Shown in pieces: positions 6,495 to 11,384 of a stretch of 11,384 bases of DNA (positions are counted from its first letter, which is position 1; the number at the start of each line of letters is the position of its first letter). A program made the position numbers and the translations under genes. Under the pieces are notes generated by a model that was not told where the DNA came from, made no database searches, and saw only the letters and a program-made list of their open reading frames with translations. Source of the stretch: CAKQOE01 sp963627215 (lineage in GTDB: Bacteria > Bacillota > Clostridia > Peptostreptococcales > Anaerovoracaceae); contig CAVGAH010000065.1 in NCBI GenBank assembly GCA_963627215.1, positions 1 to 11,384 on the forward strand, read 5' to 3'.

Positions 6495-6528
6495 AAAAAG
6501 GAACCGGCTGCGATCCCGATTCCTTTTT
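6495..6528 (-). terminator. Intrinsic terminator after the secreted-protein gene
   Basis: AAAAAGGAA (6495-6503) pairs with TTCCTTTTT (6520-6528), and the stem continues inward through CGG/CCG past a mismatch. T-runs are present on both strands. All flanking genes are on the minus strand, so it most likely ends the 7195-6734 transcript. Confidence 0.75.
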
Positions 6529-6733
6529 GTTTTAGAATTTATCAATTTTGCATATTACACGTTTTCACGCGTCATACAGCTGCATGTCATACGCTCTCAT
6601 GCGGGACTGTATGATAATTCCCGATCTCATCCCTGCCACTCCGGGGAGAGGCTTGTTTCTTATTGATTAAATATTGCCCTTTGTTTTAGTTCCTGAGCCG
6701 GGGAAGTTTTATAGCTTGTTTTATTTTTATGTA
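6529..6733. other. Intergenic stretch with no clear gene
   Basis: Together with the terminator and promoter on its left this makes about 350 bases without a gene. TCATAC/GTATGA (about 6586/6609) can pair weakly. On the minus strand 6666-6565 is open for 33 codons with a protein-like composition, but it has no start or ribosome binding site. It could be a gene remnant. I see no tRNA or known riboswitch. Confidence 0.4.
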
Positions 6734-7195
6734 TTAGCAGCTTGCTATAGGGCTTGTCTTATCCGAAAATGTTACTACACATTTTGAGCCTTTATAGCCT
6801 TCGCCAGATACTCTTATACGGTATGAGCCGTGTTCACTCAACTTATAATTTCTTTCAAACGATGCTATTCCATAGCTATCCATTGTTGCCTTTACATCTC
6901 TCCAGGTTTTAACTACTGTATATCCAGAGCTTGAATATTTTTCTAAAACAACTCTCAATATAAAATAATCAACATCATCATTAACAGCAGAAATATTAAC
7001 CGCTGACGCTGACATATATGGATCTGATGTATTAAATCCAAAAGCAATGGCTATCGACATTGGAATTGCATATCGAGGTGATGCTATTTCTGCATCTACT
7101 CTTTCATCTATTTTGCATTCAGCTGCAACACTGAATATAGATGTGAATACCATAATAAATGAAATAATCATCACCAACACTCTAAAATATTTCAA
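6734..7195 (-). CDS. Small secreted protein of unknown function
   Basis: 153 residues from a TTG start at 7195, chosen because AAGGAGG lies 8 bases upstream; a farther in-frame TTG at 7222 would put that site inside the coding sequence and has none of its own. The first ~25 residues (MKYFRVLVMIISFIMVF...VAAEC) form a good signal peptide with likely cleavage after VAA, so the protein is probably exported. A cysteine just after the signal and one as the last residue are the only two I see in the mature part apart from one in KCVVTF. The remainder is rich in Ser, Tyr and Val and alternates like beta strands (DYFILRVVLEKY, YRIRVSGEGY), suggesting an Ig-like or beta-sandwich fold. I do not recognise a family. 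It follows the DUF4367 gene by 66 bases and shares its low GC content. Confidence 0.7.
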   Translation of the reverse strand: MKYFRVLVMIISFIMVFTSIFSVAAECKIDERVDAEIASPRYAIPMSIAIAFGFNTSDPYMSASAVNISAVNDDVDYFILRVVLEKYSSSGYTVVKTWRDVKATMDSYGIASFERNYKLSEHGSYRIRVSGEGYKGSKCVVTFSDKTSPIASC

Positions 7196-7261
7196 AAAAA
7201 CACCTCCTTGTTTACCTCTCAATATATAAACAACAAAGAATATGCTTTTTGTGACATTTAT

Positions 7262-8143
7262 TTAAATAATTTTATAATATGTTTTTATCTCATCAGCTAT
7301 ATCAATTAAATCTGTAGCATTTATTGATTTATCAAAAGATATTAATTGTACTTCAAATTTGTCATAGCCCCAAGACAACTCATTCTTTCCCTCACTCTCG
7401 CGGAATACTGCTGACTGACCATTTACAAACATTTCTATATTATCACTGCTATTAGAGTCATTATAAACTCCCATATTTAGATTAGGATAATACATGATAG
7501 CAATTTTGCCTGAATCACTATTTTTAAATAATATTTTATTAGTGTTTCCTATTTCAATATTGTCAATAGCATACCCATCCGGCAAAACGCTCGGATAAAG
7601 TATAAAGCCATCCCGATCAATAATCTCATTAGCCTTAGCTTTAAGCTCTTCATCCTCTATGACCGGCATGTTGTTGTAGACGGTATCGACAAACTCTACA
7701 CCTACATCCTCGTCCGTGGGAGAAAACACGGTATCATACAGCTTAAGTCTGAACGCTTCGGTCTGCGGCGCTTTCCAAAGTATCCCCCCTGATATTATGG
7801 CAAAAGCGGCTATTACTGCTGCCGCGGAACGCATATGCTTTCTTCGCCGTGCACGTTTCCGTTCTTTTTCTTCAGCAGCGGCCCTCGCTTCACATGATGC
7901 GAGATATTTCTCGTTGATCTTCTTAAGACGCTCTTCAAGTTCAGGCGGCATCTGAACGGCTGACATTTCTTCCATTATGCTGTCGTAATCAAACTCAGTA
8001 TCATCGTTACTTTCAGATGCACCTTCGTACTCTCTTACAGTTTTGTTAATGTCGTTCTGCAGCTGCCTGAAAAGCTCACCATCTATTTCATCAGGCAGGC
8101 TTTCCAGCAGTTTCTTTTTCAGATCGCCACCATTGTTATCCAT
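7262..8143 (-). CDS. Single-pass membrane protein with extracellular DUF4367 domain
   Basis: 293 residues. The N-terminal ~100 residues are hydrophilic, with an acidic first part and a charged helical segment (about 64-104, ending KERKRARRRKH). One membrane span covers about 105-123 (MRSAAAVIAAFAIISGGIL); the positive cluster before it places the N-terminus in the cytoplasm. The outside part ends in a DUF4367 domain (about 183-291), recognisable by YPSVLPDGYAID and the later LSWGYDKFEVQLIS. This layout resembles anti-sigma-like proteins encoded beside ECF sigma factors, but no sigma factor gene is in the window. AGGAGG precedes the ATG. It may be co-transcribed with the GntR gene 78 bases upstream and the secreted protein downstream. 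GC content drops sharply at about the start of DUF4367. Confidence 0.75.
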   Translation of the reverse strand: MDNNGGDLKKKLLESLPDEIDGELFRQLQNDINKTVREYEGASESNDDTEFDYDSIMEEMSAVQMPPELEERLKKINEKYLASCEARAAAEEKERKRARRRKHMRSAAAVIAAFAIISGGILWKAPQTEAFRLKLYDTVFSPTDEDVGVEFVDTVYNNMPVIEDEELKAKANEIIDRDGFILYPSVLPDGYAIDNIEIGNTNKILFKNSDSGKIAIMYYPNLNMGVYNDSNSSDNIEMFVNGQSAVFRESEGKNELSWGYDKFEVQLISFDKSINATDLIDIADEIKTYYKII

Positions 8144-8221
8144 TGTGTGCCTCCTGTGTTTTACCGTGCATTGCCTGCGCGCATCCGAAGCCGGCCTGAC
8201 AGCTTCAGCCTTTTATGCCGC

Positions 8222-8902
8222 TCACACGTTAAGCAGCTCTTCTATCATGTCGTAGTGCTCTTCTATCGCGCGCATCATCTTGTCATTGTCTTTTTCCGTA
8301 AGACCGGAAAAAATATCCTCATGGAACTGTCTCAGCCTGCTCTGCCCGTTTTCGTCAGAATTTCTGATCGCACGGTCTATCAGCTCACTGTAGACTTCCG
8401 TAACTGCTTCCATTATGATGATCCAAAGGTCGTTTTCTGTCGCCTGTATCAGCAGATCGTGAAATGCCTTGTCTGCGTCTGCCAGGCGTTTACCTTTCAG
8501 ATGTTTCATTTTATGGAGCAGATACTCCATCTCCTGCTTCTGTGCAGGAGGTATAGACTTCCTCATAAGCAGTGAGCATACCGATCTTTCCATCTCGCGA
8601 CGGAACACACATACGTCTTCTTCTGAAATGCTTCCGAGAGCCAGCATCATCTTTATAGTCTGCTTTATCGACTGACCTGCTTTTCGTGAAACATAGTTTC
8701 CCGACCCGCGCACGCTTTCTATGAGTCCCATACCCTGCAGGATACTCAGCGCCTCTCTTGTAGAATTCCTGCCTATGCCTACTTCCTCCGATATAGTGCG
8801 TTCAGCCGGCAGACGGCTGCCTTCTCTGAGCGTCCCGTCCTTCATCAGCCCGTAAATGTAGTTTATGGCTTTCTCATATTCAAGCGACATATTTCCGCGC
8901 AT
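8222..8902 (-). CDS. GntR-family transcriptional regulator, FadR/FCD subfamily
   Basis: 226 residues from ATG 8902, chosen because GAGGTGAG lies just before it; the open frame extends upstream with no ribosome binding site. The winged HTH spans about 7-71, with LPAERTISEEVGIGRNSTREALSILQ giving the recognition helix typical of FadR, PdhR and LldR. The C-terminal FCD effector domain (about 90-220) shows DKAFHDLL...END, then FHEDIFSGL and MMRAIEEHYD, the Asp/His set that binds a metal and a small carboxylate. FCD regulators usually sense organic acids such as pyruvate, lactate or gluconate. A perfect PdhR-type palindrome lies in the lrgAB promoter region 2 kb away, making lrgAB a likely target. 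An extended -10 promoter lies upstream at 8981-8989. Confidence 0.9.
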   Translation of the reverse strand: MRGNMSLEYEKAINYIYGLMKDGTLREGSRLPAERTISEEVGIGRNSTREALSILQGMGLIESVRGSGNYVSRKAGQSIKQTIKMMLALGSISEEDVCVFRREMERSVCSLLMRKSIPPAQKQEMEYLLHKMKHLKGKRLADADKAFHDLLIQATENDLWIIIMEAVTEVYSELIDRAIRNSDENGQSRLRQFHEDIFSGLTEKDNDKMMRAIEEHYDMIEELLNV

Positions 8903-8973
8903 ACTCACCTCGATCTCGATCAATATCAGTCTTTTAGAGTGTCTGTATATTAATATGCACAGCCGCACCCTAT

Positions 8974-8990
8974 TATCAGTATTCTATCAG
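8974..8990 (-). promoter_or_regulatory. Promoter of the GntR gene with TATCAG direct repeats
   Basis: On the minus strand TG-A-TAGAAT (8981-8989) is an extended -10 box. On the + strand TATCAG occurs at 8974-8979 and 8985-8990, 11 bp apart (one helical turn), with a third copy at 8925-8930 in the leader. The copies flank and overlap the -10, so they may be an operator. Confidence 0.45.
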
Positions 8991-9005
8991 ACTTTTACTG
9001 ATTAC

Positions 9006-9039
9006 GCACGCATTTCCGTTATGCGTGCTCCCGTTTTTT
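9006..9039. repeat. Hairpin with + strand T-run between the kinase-like and GntR genes
   Basis: GCACGCAT (9006-9013) pairs perfectly with ATGCGTGC (9021-9028) around a 7-base loop; six T follow on the + strand after TCCCG. It resembles a terminator read on the + strand, although both adjacent genes are on the minus strand. It may instead act as a hairpin or operator upstream of the GntR promoter. Confidence 0.5.
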
Positions 9040-9091
9040 GACACACAATTTATTTTTCTATTTTTTAACAATACAAATAACTTTTTAACCC

Positions 9092-9106
9092 GGCGGCCAG
9101 GCCGCC
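9092..9106 (-). terminator. Palindromic hairpin after the cytidylate-kinase-like gene
   Basis: GGCGGCC-A-GGCCGCC, a perfect 7-bp inverted repeat 13 bases past the stop codon. On the minus strand it is followed by GGGTTAAAAAGTTATT, so the T-tract is poor. It probably acts as a weak terminator or mRNA end-protecting hairpin. Confidence 0.5.
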
Positions 9107-9119
9107 CCACGGCATAATG

Positions 9120-9707
9120 TTACTTTTGGCTTACATTATTTATTCCGAGCAGATTTATATATGCTGAGACCATTGCTACTGCGCCCTGCACTCCAAGCTC
9201 CGTAACGTCGATGCACAGGTCGTAGTTGTCTGCCATGCCCCATACTTCACCTGTGTAATATTTGTGATATGACCTTCTGCTCTGATCCATGTTCTGCACC
9301 AGGTTGTGCGATCTGCGCGCCGGTACGTGGTATTCGGCTGCGGCGTTTTCCTCGCGTTTTTTCAGTTCTCCGTTCAGAAATACTGAAACAAGATCTTTGT
9401 GGTCACGGAATACGTAGTTTCCGCATCTGCCGAGCAGTACGAAATCATCACTGCCTACTATGTCTGAAAGGGCTTTTTCCGGTATTTTGAATGAGCCCTG
9501 CGGGTCTTCTCCCCTTGATATCGTGTACAGCAGTGTGTCTACAGGCACTTCGCTGTAAAAATCAGGGTACTTTTCGTAAAGTCCCTTTTCTTTTGCTATC
9601 TCCATGATGGTCGCCTTGTCGTAATACGGGATGCCGTACTTTTCGGCGAGGGCCTTGCCTATCTGGTCGCCCTCGCAGCCGCATTGTCTTGCAACTGTAA
9701 TTATCAT
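9120..9707 (-). CDS. Cytidylate-kinase-like P-loop protein
   Basis: 195 residues. The N-terminus MIITVARQCGCEGDQIGKAL is the modified P-loop of the cytidylate kinase-like family (usual form ISRQ-G-GG-IGKxLA), here with CGCEGDQIGK at 9-18. IPYYDK (26-31) follows, then LLGRCGNYVF (91-100, equivalent of the LxGRCADYVL motif), and the arginine-rich lid/late part QSRRSYHKYYTGEVWG with NYDLCID near 161-167. These proteins are common in Clostridia and distinct from the essential Cmk; their substrate is largely unproven, so a nucleotide-kinase role is only family-level inference. AGGAGG is 8 bases before ATG 9707. It lies downstream of lrgAB but is separated from it by three regularly spaced palindromes, the nearest overlapping a TATAAA -10-like box. 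Confidence 0.85.
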   Translation of the reverse strand: MIITVARQCGCEGDQIGKALAEKYGIPYYDKATIMEIAKEKGLYEKYPDFYSEVPVDTLLYTISRGEDPQGSFKIPEKALSDIVGSDDFVLLGRCGNYVFRDHKDLVSVFLNGELKKREENAAAEYHVPARRSHNLVQNMDQSRRSYHKYYTGEVWGMADNYDLCIDVTELGVQGAVAMVSAYINLLGINNVSQK

Positions 9708-9753
9708 GATCTCTGCCTCCTTTTCTCGATATGTATACTTGCGCGTCAGGTTT

Positions 9754-9852
9754 ATACACCGTTTCGGTGTAAAAACGCATCATTTGGTTATTTCATACAC
9801 CGTTCGGTGTATTAATGTTCTATCAAATTATCTATACGCCGTTTCGGTGTAT
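9754..9852. repeat. Three ATACACCG/CGGTGTAT palindromes spaced about 40 bp apart
   Basis: Copy 1: TACACCG-TTT-CGGTGTA (9755-9771). Copy 2: ATACACCG-TT-CGGTGTAT (9795-9812). Copy 3: ATACGCCG-TTT-CGGTGTAT (9834-9852, one changed base in the left arm). Centres are about 40 bp apart, so the copies lie on nearly the same helix face. They fill the gap between lrgB and the kinase-like gene. Copy 1 abuts TATAAA on the minus strand, and each copy is followed on that strand by a TAT-starting A/T-rich hexamer. The form is that of a TetR/AcrR-type operator; as RNA they could also be short hairpins with GAAA-like loops. Confidence 0.85.
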
Positions 9853-9861
9853 TGCATATTT

Positions 9862-10554
9862 TTACATAAATCCGGCAAACACTGACGAAAGTATTACTGT
9901 CAGTATGCCTGCCACTGCTATGGCAAGACTGCTCATCGCGCCTTCTACTTCGCCGAGCTCTATGGCTTTAGCTGTACCTATGGCGTGAGATGCGGAGCCG
10001 AACGCGAGTCCCTTAGACATAGGCTCTGTTATCCTTAATATTTTGCATATTGCTTCGCCCATTATATTTCCGAGCACTCCTGTAAGTACTATGACTGCGA
10101 CTGTTATAGTCACATAGCCGCCGAGCTCTTCTGATACGCCCATTCCGATAGCTGTAGTTATCGATTTCGGAAGCATCGTGACATATTCTGCGTGGTCGAG
10201 TCCCATGAGCTTTGAAAGTACGAATACTGTGAGCAGGCTTGTAAGTACGCCTGATGTGATGCCGAGCAGTACTGCCTTGTAGTTTGCCTTGAGCAGCGTC
10301 CACTGTTCGTAAAGCGGTATTGCGAGGCATACTGTGGCAGGTGTCAGGAACCAGCTCAGGTATTTTGCGCCTGCATTGTATGTATCGTAATCTACTCCGG
10401 CGCATATTAGGACGATTATCGTAAACGCTATCGATATAAGCAGGGGGTTGAATATTCCCAGCTTGAATTTCTTTTTTAATACTGTTCCGGCAAAATACGC
10501 TATAAGGCTCAGCGTAACTCCGGCAAATAATGAATCCTGAAAAAATCCGCTCAT
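9862..10554 (-). CDS. lrgB: LrgB/CidB-family membrane protein
   Basis: 230 residues, a polytopic membrane protein of the LrgB family with about 6-7 spans. Family segments are present: FNPLLISIAFTII near the N-terminus, the conserved PLYEQW region (about 80-85), MLPKSITTAIGMGVSEELGG (about 126-145), and GSASHAIGTAKAIELGEVEGAMSSLA (about 186-212). It works with LrgA. The pair was first described as holin/antiholin-like modulators of murein hydrolase, and homologues in Bacillus and Streptococcus act as a pyruvate (or acetate) transporter. It starts 1 base after the lrgA stop, so it is co-translated, with GGAGG inside the lrgA tail as its ribosome binding site. Length is normal. Confidence 0.95.
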   Translation of the reverse strand: MSGFFQDSLFAGVTLSLIAYFAGTVLKKKFKLGIFNPLLISIAFTIIVLICAGVDYDTYNAGAKYLSWFLTPATVCLAIPLYEQWTLLKANYKAVLLGITSGVLTSLLTVFVLSKLMGLDHAEYVTMLPKSITTAIGMGVSEELGGYVTITVAVIVLTGVLGNIMGEAICKILRITEPMSKGLAFGSASHAIGTAKAIELGEVEGAMSSLAIAVAGILTVILSSVFAGFM

Positions 10555-10555
10555 T

Positions 10556-10936
10556 TTATTTTCTCGCCTCCGTCTGTCTGCTCGCTTTTTTTCTGGCTCT
10601 TCTTATGACTATCTGTGATGACCAGCCTGTTGCGGCCATTACTGTTACTATGGTCACGACTGTTATGACTGCTGCGGGTACGAGTATTGGTGAGAGCACG
10701 CCCCATGAGGCCATGAGACCTACTCCGGCAGGGATGAACATTACCGGCATTATCTCTATGAGGAATTTTCCGACATCGCGTACTGCGTCTATGCGTATCC
10801 AGCCTGTCATGAGGCCGATGAAGAGCAGGATCATGCCGTAGATGCTTGCCGGAACGGGTAATGGGATCAGGTAATGCAGCAGCTCGCCTATGAATGAAAG
10901 GGCTGCGATGAGTAGAAACTGGCGTAAGTACTTCAA
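10556..10936 (-). CDS. lrgA: LrgA/CidA-family membrane protein
   Basis: 126 residues with four predicted membrane spans and a basic C-terminal tail (RRARKKASRQTEARK). The family core is clear: IGELLHYLIPLPVPASIYGMILLF (about 16-39), then VGKFLIEIMPVMFIPAGVGLM (about 55-75). The start is a TTG at 10936, chosen because GAAGGAG lies 7 bases upstream and the protein aligns from MKYLRQF. It is the first gene of the lrgA-lrgB unit. Transcription is driven by a near-consensus promoter about 130 bases upstream with an ATTGGT-N3-ACCAAT operator just after the start site, so it is probably repressed or induced in response to an organic acid. No lytST two-component genes are in the window. Confidence 0.94.
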   Translation of the reverse strand: MKYLRQFLLIAALSFIGELLHYLIPLPVPASIYGMILLFIGLMTGWIRIDAVRDVGKFLIEIMPVMFIPAGVGLMASWGVLSPILVPAAVITVVTIVTVMAATGWSSQIVIRRARKKASRQTEARK

Positions 10937-10979
10937 AATAATTCTCCTTCACAAATAAATATATATTTTATAAATACGG

Positions 10980-11016
10980 GACGCCTCTGCTGCGGACGAA
11001 TATATGGCGTCTTTTT
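10980..11016. repeat. Hairpin in the lrgAB leader with T-run on the opposite strand
   Basis: GACGCC (10980-10985) pairs with GGCGTC (11006-11011), followed by five T on the + strand. Read in the lrgAB direction the stem is preceded by A5 and lacks a T-tail, so it is not an lrgAB attenuator of the usual kind. It may be a terminator for + strand transcripts, or a leader stem-loop stabilising the lrgAB mRNA. Confidence 0.55.
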
Positions 11017-11028
11017 GTTCTTAATAAC

Positions 11029-11043
11029 ATTGGTAGTACCAAT
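11029..11043 (-). promoter_or_regulatory. PdhR/LldR-type GntR operator in front of lrgAB
   Basis: ATTGGTA-G-TACCAAT, a perfect 15-bp palindrome matching the ATTGGTNNNACCAAT form known for FCD-type GntR regulators such as PdhR. It spans about +8 to +22 relative to the predicted lrgAB start, a blocking position for a repressor. The FCD regulator encoded at 8222-8902 is the obvious candidate partner. Confidence 0.8.
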
Positions 11044-11057
11044 TCATAATGTTTTTT

Positions 11058-11085
11058 ATTATAGCACCTGTTTACGCTGTGTCAA
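11058..11085 (-). promoter_or_regulatory. Near-consensus sigma-A promoter of lrgAB
   Basis: On the minus strand TTGACA (11080-11085), 16 bases ending in TGC, then TATAAT (11058-11063). Both hexamers are perfect and the TGn extension is present. The start is expected near 11051, giving a leader of about 115 nt. Such a strong promoter implies tight repression or another form of control. Confidence 0.85.
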
Positions 11086-11087
11086 GA

Positions 11088-11118
11088 AGAAACGGGGATA
11101 AAAAACGGACCCGTTTCT
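11088..11118. repeat. 9-bp inverted repeat upstream of the lrgAB promoter
   Basis: AGAAACGGG (11088-11096) pairs with CCCGTTTCT (11110-11118). It begins 3 bases upstream of the lrgAB -35 box and its right arm overlaps the first AAACGGACCCGTT repeat. It may be part of an activator or repressor site. Confidence 0.6.
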
Positions 11119-11155
11119 GAACTGCCGTAGGGGGAGTCAGGTAAACGGACCCGTT
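11103..11155. repeat. Two 13-bp direct repeats 40 bp apart upstream of lrgAB
   Basis: AAACGGACCCGTT occurs at 11103-11115 and 11143-11155, exactly 40 bp apart; each copy is itself nearly palindromic (AACGG/CCGTT). They lie roughly 50 and 90 bases upstream of the lrgAB start. Read on the minus strand, the second copy contains TCCGTTTAC, which fits the LytTR half-site pattern, but the 40-bp spacing is not that of known LytTR pairs. Confidence 0.65.
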
Positions 11156-11181
11156 AATGATTAAAGGTTTATATATTTAAA

Positions 11182-11384
11182 GCGTAGCAGAGCACTGACA
11201 AGCTCGCTTGATCAGTGCGTTGCGTATTTTACGCAGCTTTAGCTGCAGTGTAAAATACGACAGCGTAGTCCACGTAGTGGACGTAGGAAGGCAGCATTGC
11301 TGCCTGTTGCGTAGCTTGCAACGGCGCCAGCGGAGCTTCTGCTCCGCCCGGGTTTCGGTGGGAGATTATTACCCGCCACCGAAA
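11182..11384. repeat. Chain of seven consecutive hairpins (unidentified structured element)
   Basis: No ORF is credible here. Stems in order: GCACTGA-CAAG/CTTG-TCAGTGC (11192-11218); CGTATTTTA/TAAAATACG enclosing GCAGC-TTTA-GCTGC (11223-11259); GTCCAC-GTA-GTGGAC (11268-11282); GGCAGC-ATT-GCTGCC (11290-11304); GTTGC/GCAAC (11306-11322); GCGGAGC-TTCT-GCTCCGC (11330-11347); TTTCGGTGG/CCACCGAAA enclosing GGG/CCC (11353-11384). The word GCGTAG recurs at 11182, 11263 and 11309. It could be a dispersed hairpin repeat, a large structured RNA continuing past the edge, or the 3' region of a neighbouring unit. Confidence 0.6.

Noticed and set aside
6541..6733. tRNA or known riboswitch in the gap after the secreted-protein gene
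   Set aside because: No cloverleaf, no TTCGA arm, and no recognisable riboswitch core on either strand.
8147..8575. + strand ORF of 142 codons opposite the GntR gene
   Set aside because: It is antisense to a clear FCD regulator, has no family features and no credible ribosome binding site; a frame shadow.
8903..8968. Longer N-terminus for the GntR regulator starting at 8968
   Set aside because: No ribosome binding site upstream; GAGGTGAG just before ATG 8902 fits, and family members begin shortly before the HTH.
9754..9852. CRISPR array
   Set aside because: Only three short, fully palindromic copies with variable centres, spacers of about 22 bases, and no cas genes.
10551..10952. Minus-strand ORF overlapping lrgA in another frame
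   Set aside because: Arg/His/Ser-rich shadow translation; lrgA has the family signature and a ribosome binding site.

Overview
The window looks like chromosomal DNA from a low-to-mid GC, Gram-positive anaerobe of the Clostridia/Eubacteriales type. This rests on an exact CIRCE (HrcA) operator, strong AGGAGG ribosome binding sites, TTG starts, a NiaR-type NAD regulator, PfoR-like EIIC and LrgAB proteins, and sigma-A promoters with extended -10 boxes. No genus is assigned. There is no phage, insertion sequence or CRISPR locus.

Left part (1-2374), mostly + strand. A truncated minus-strand gene starts at 40 and diverges from a small heat-shock gene (hsp20). hsp20 carries a perfect CIRCE element and a leader of nearly 300 nt that folds into a string of hairpins. 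A tRNA-dihydrouridine synthase gene (dus) follows, with its own promoter. It converges on the next operon through a shared bidirectional terminator.

Middle (2378-6528), minus strand. A probable operon niaR - asnS - HAD phosphatase: the niaR stop and asnS start overlap as TAATG. Upstream of it, on the same strand and separated by a strong hairpin, is a PfoR-like/EIIC_2 membrane protein. Its promoter is followed at once by nested GTGTC/GACAC-type palindromes. Because the NAD repressor gene is next to it, it is a candidate niacin-precursor transporter under NiaR, but that is inference.

Accessory stretch (6529-8160), minus strand. A small secreted protein of unknown function and a single-span DUF4367 membrane protein. 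GC content falls sharply from about the start of the DUF4367 domain through the secreted gene.

Right part (8222-11384), minus strand. A FadR/FCD-type GntR regulator, a cytidylate-kinase-like protein, and lrgAB. The lrgAB promoter is near consensus and carries a perfect ATTGGT-N3-ACCAAT palindrome at about +8 to +22. That is the site class bound by PdhR/LldR-like FCD regulators, so the nearby GntR protein is the obvious candidate controller of LrgAB (a pyruvate/acetate-type transporter or holin-like pair). Between lrgB and the kinase-like gene lie three palindromes spaced about 40 bp apart that no gene explains. The last ~190 bases are a run of seven consecutive hairpins. They share a 16-base hairpin core, in inverted orientation, with the hsp20 leader at the other end of the window.

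The best candidates for something undescribed are the three-palindrome array, the hairpin chains at both ends, and the FCD regulator/LrgAB pairing.
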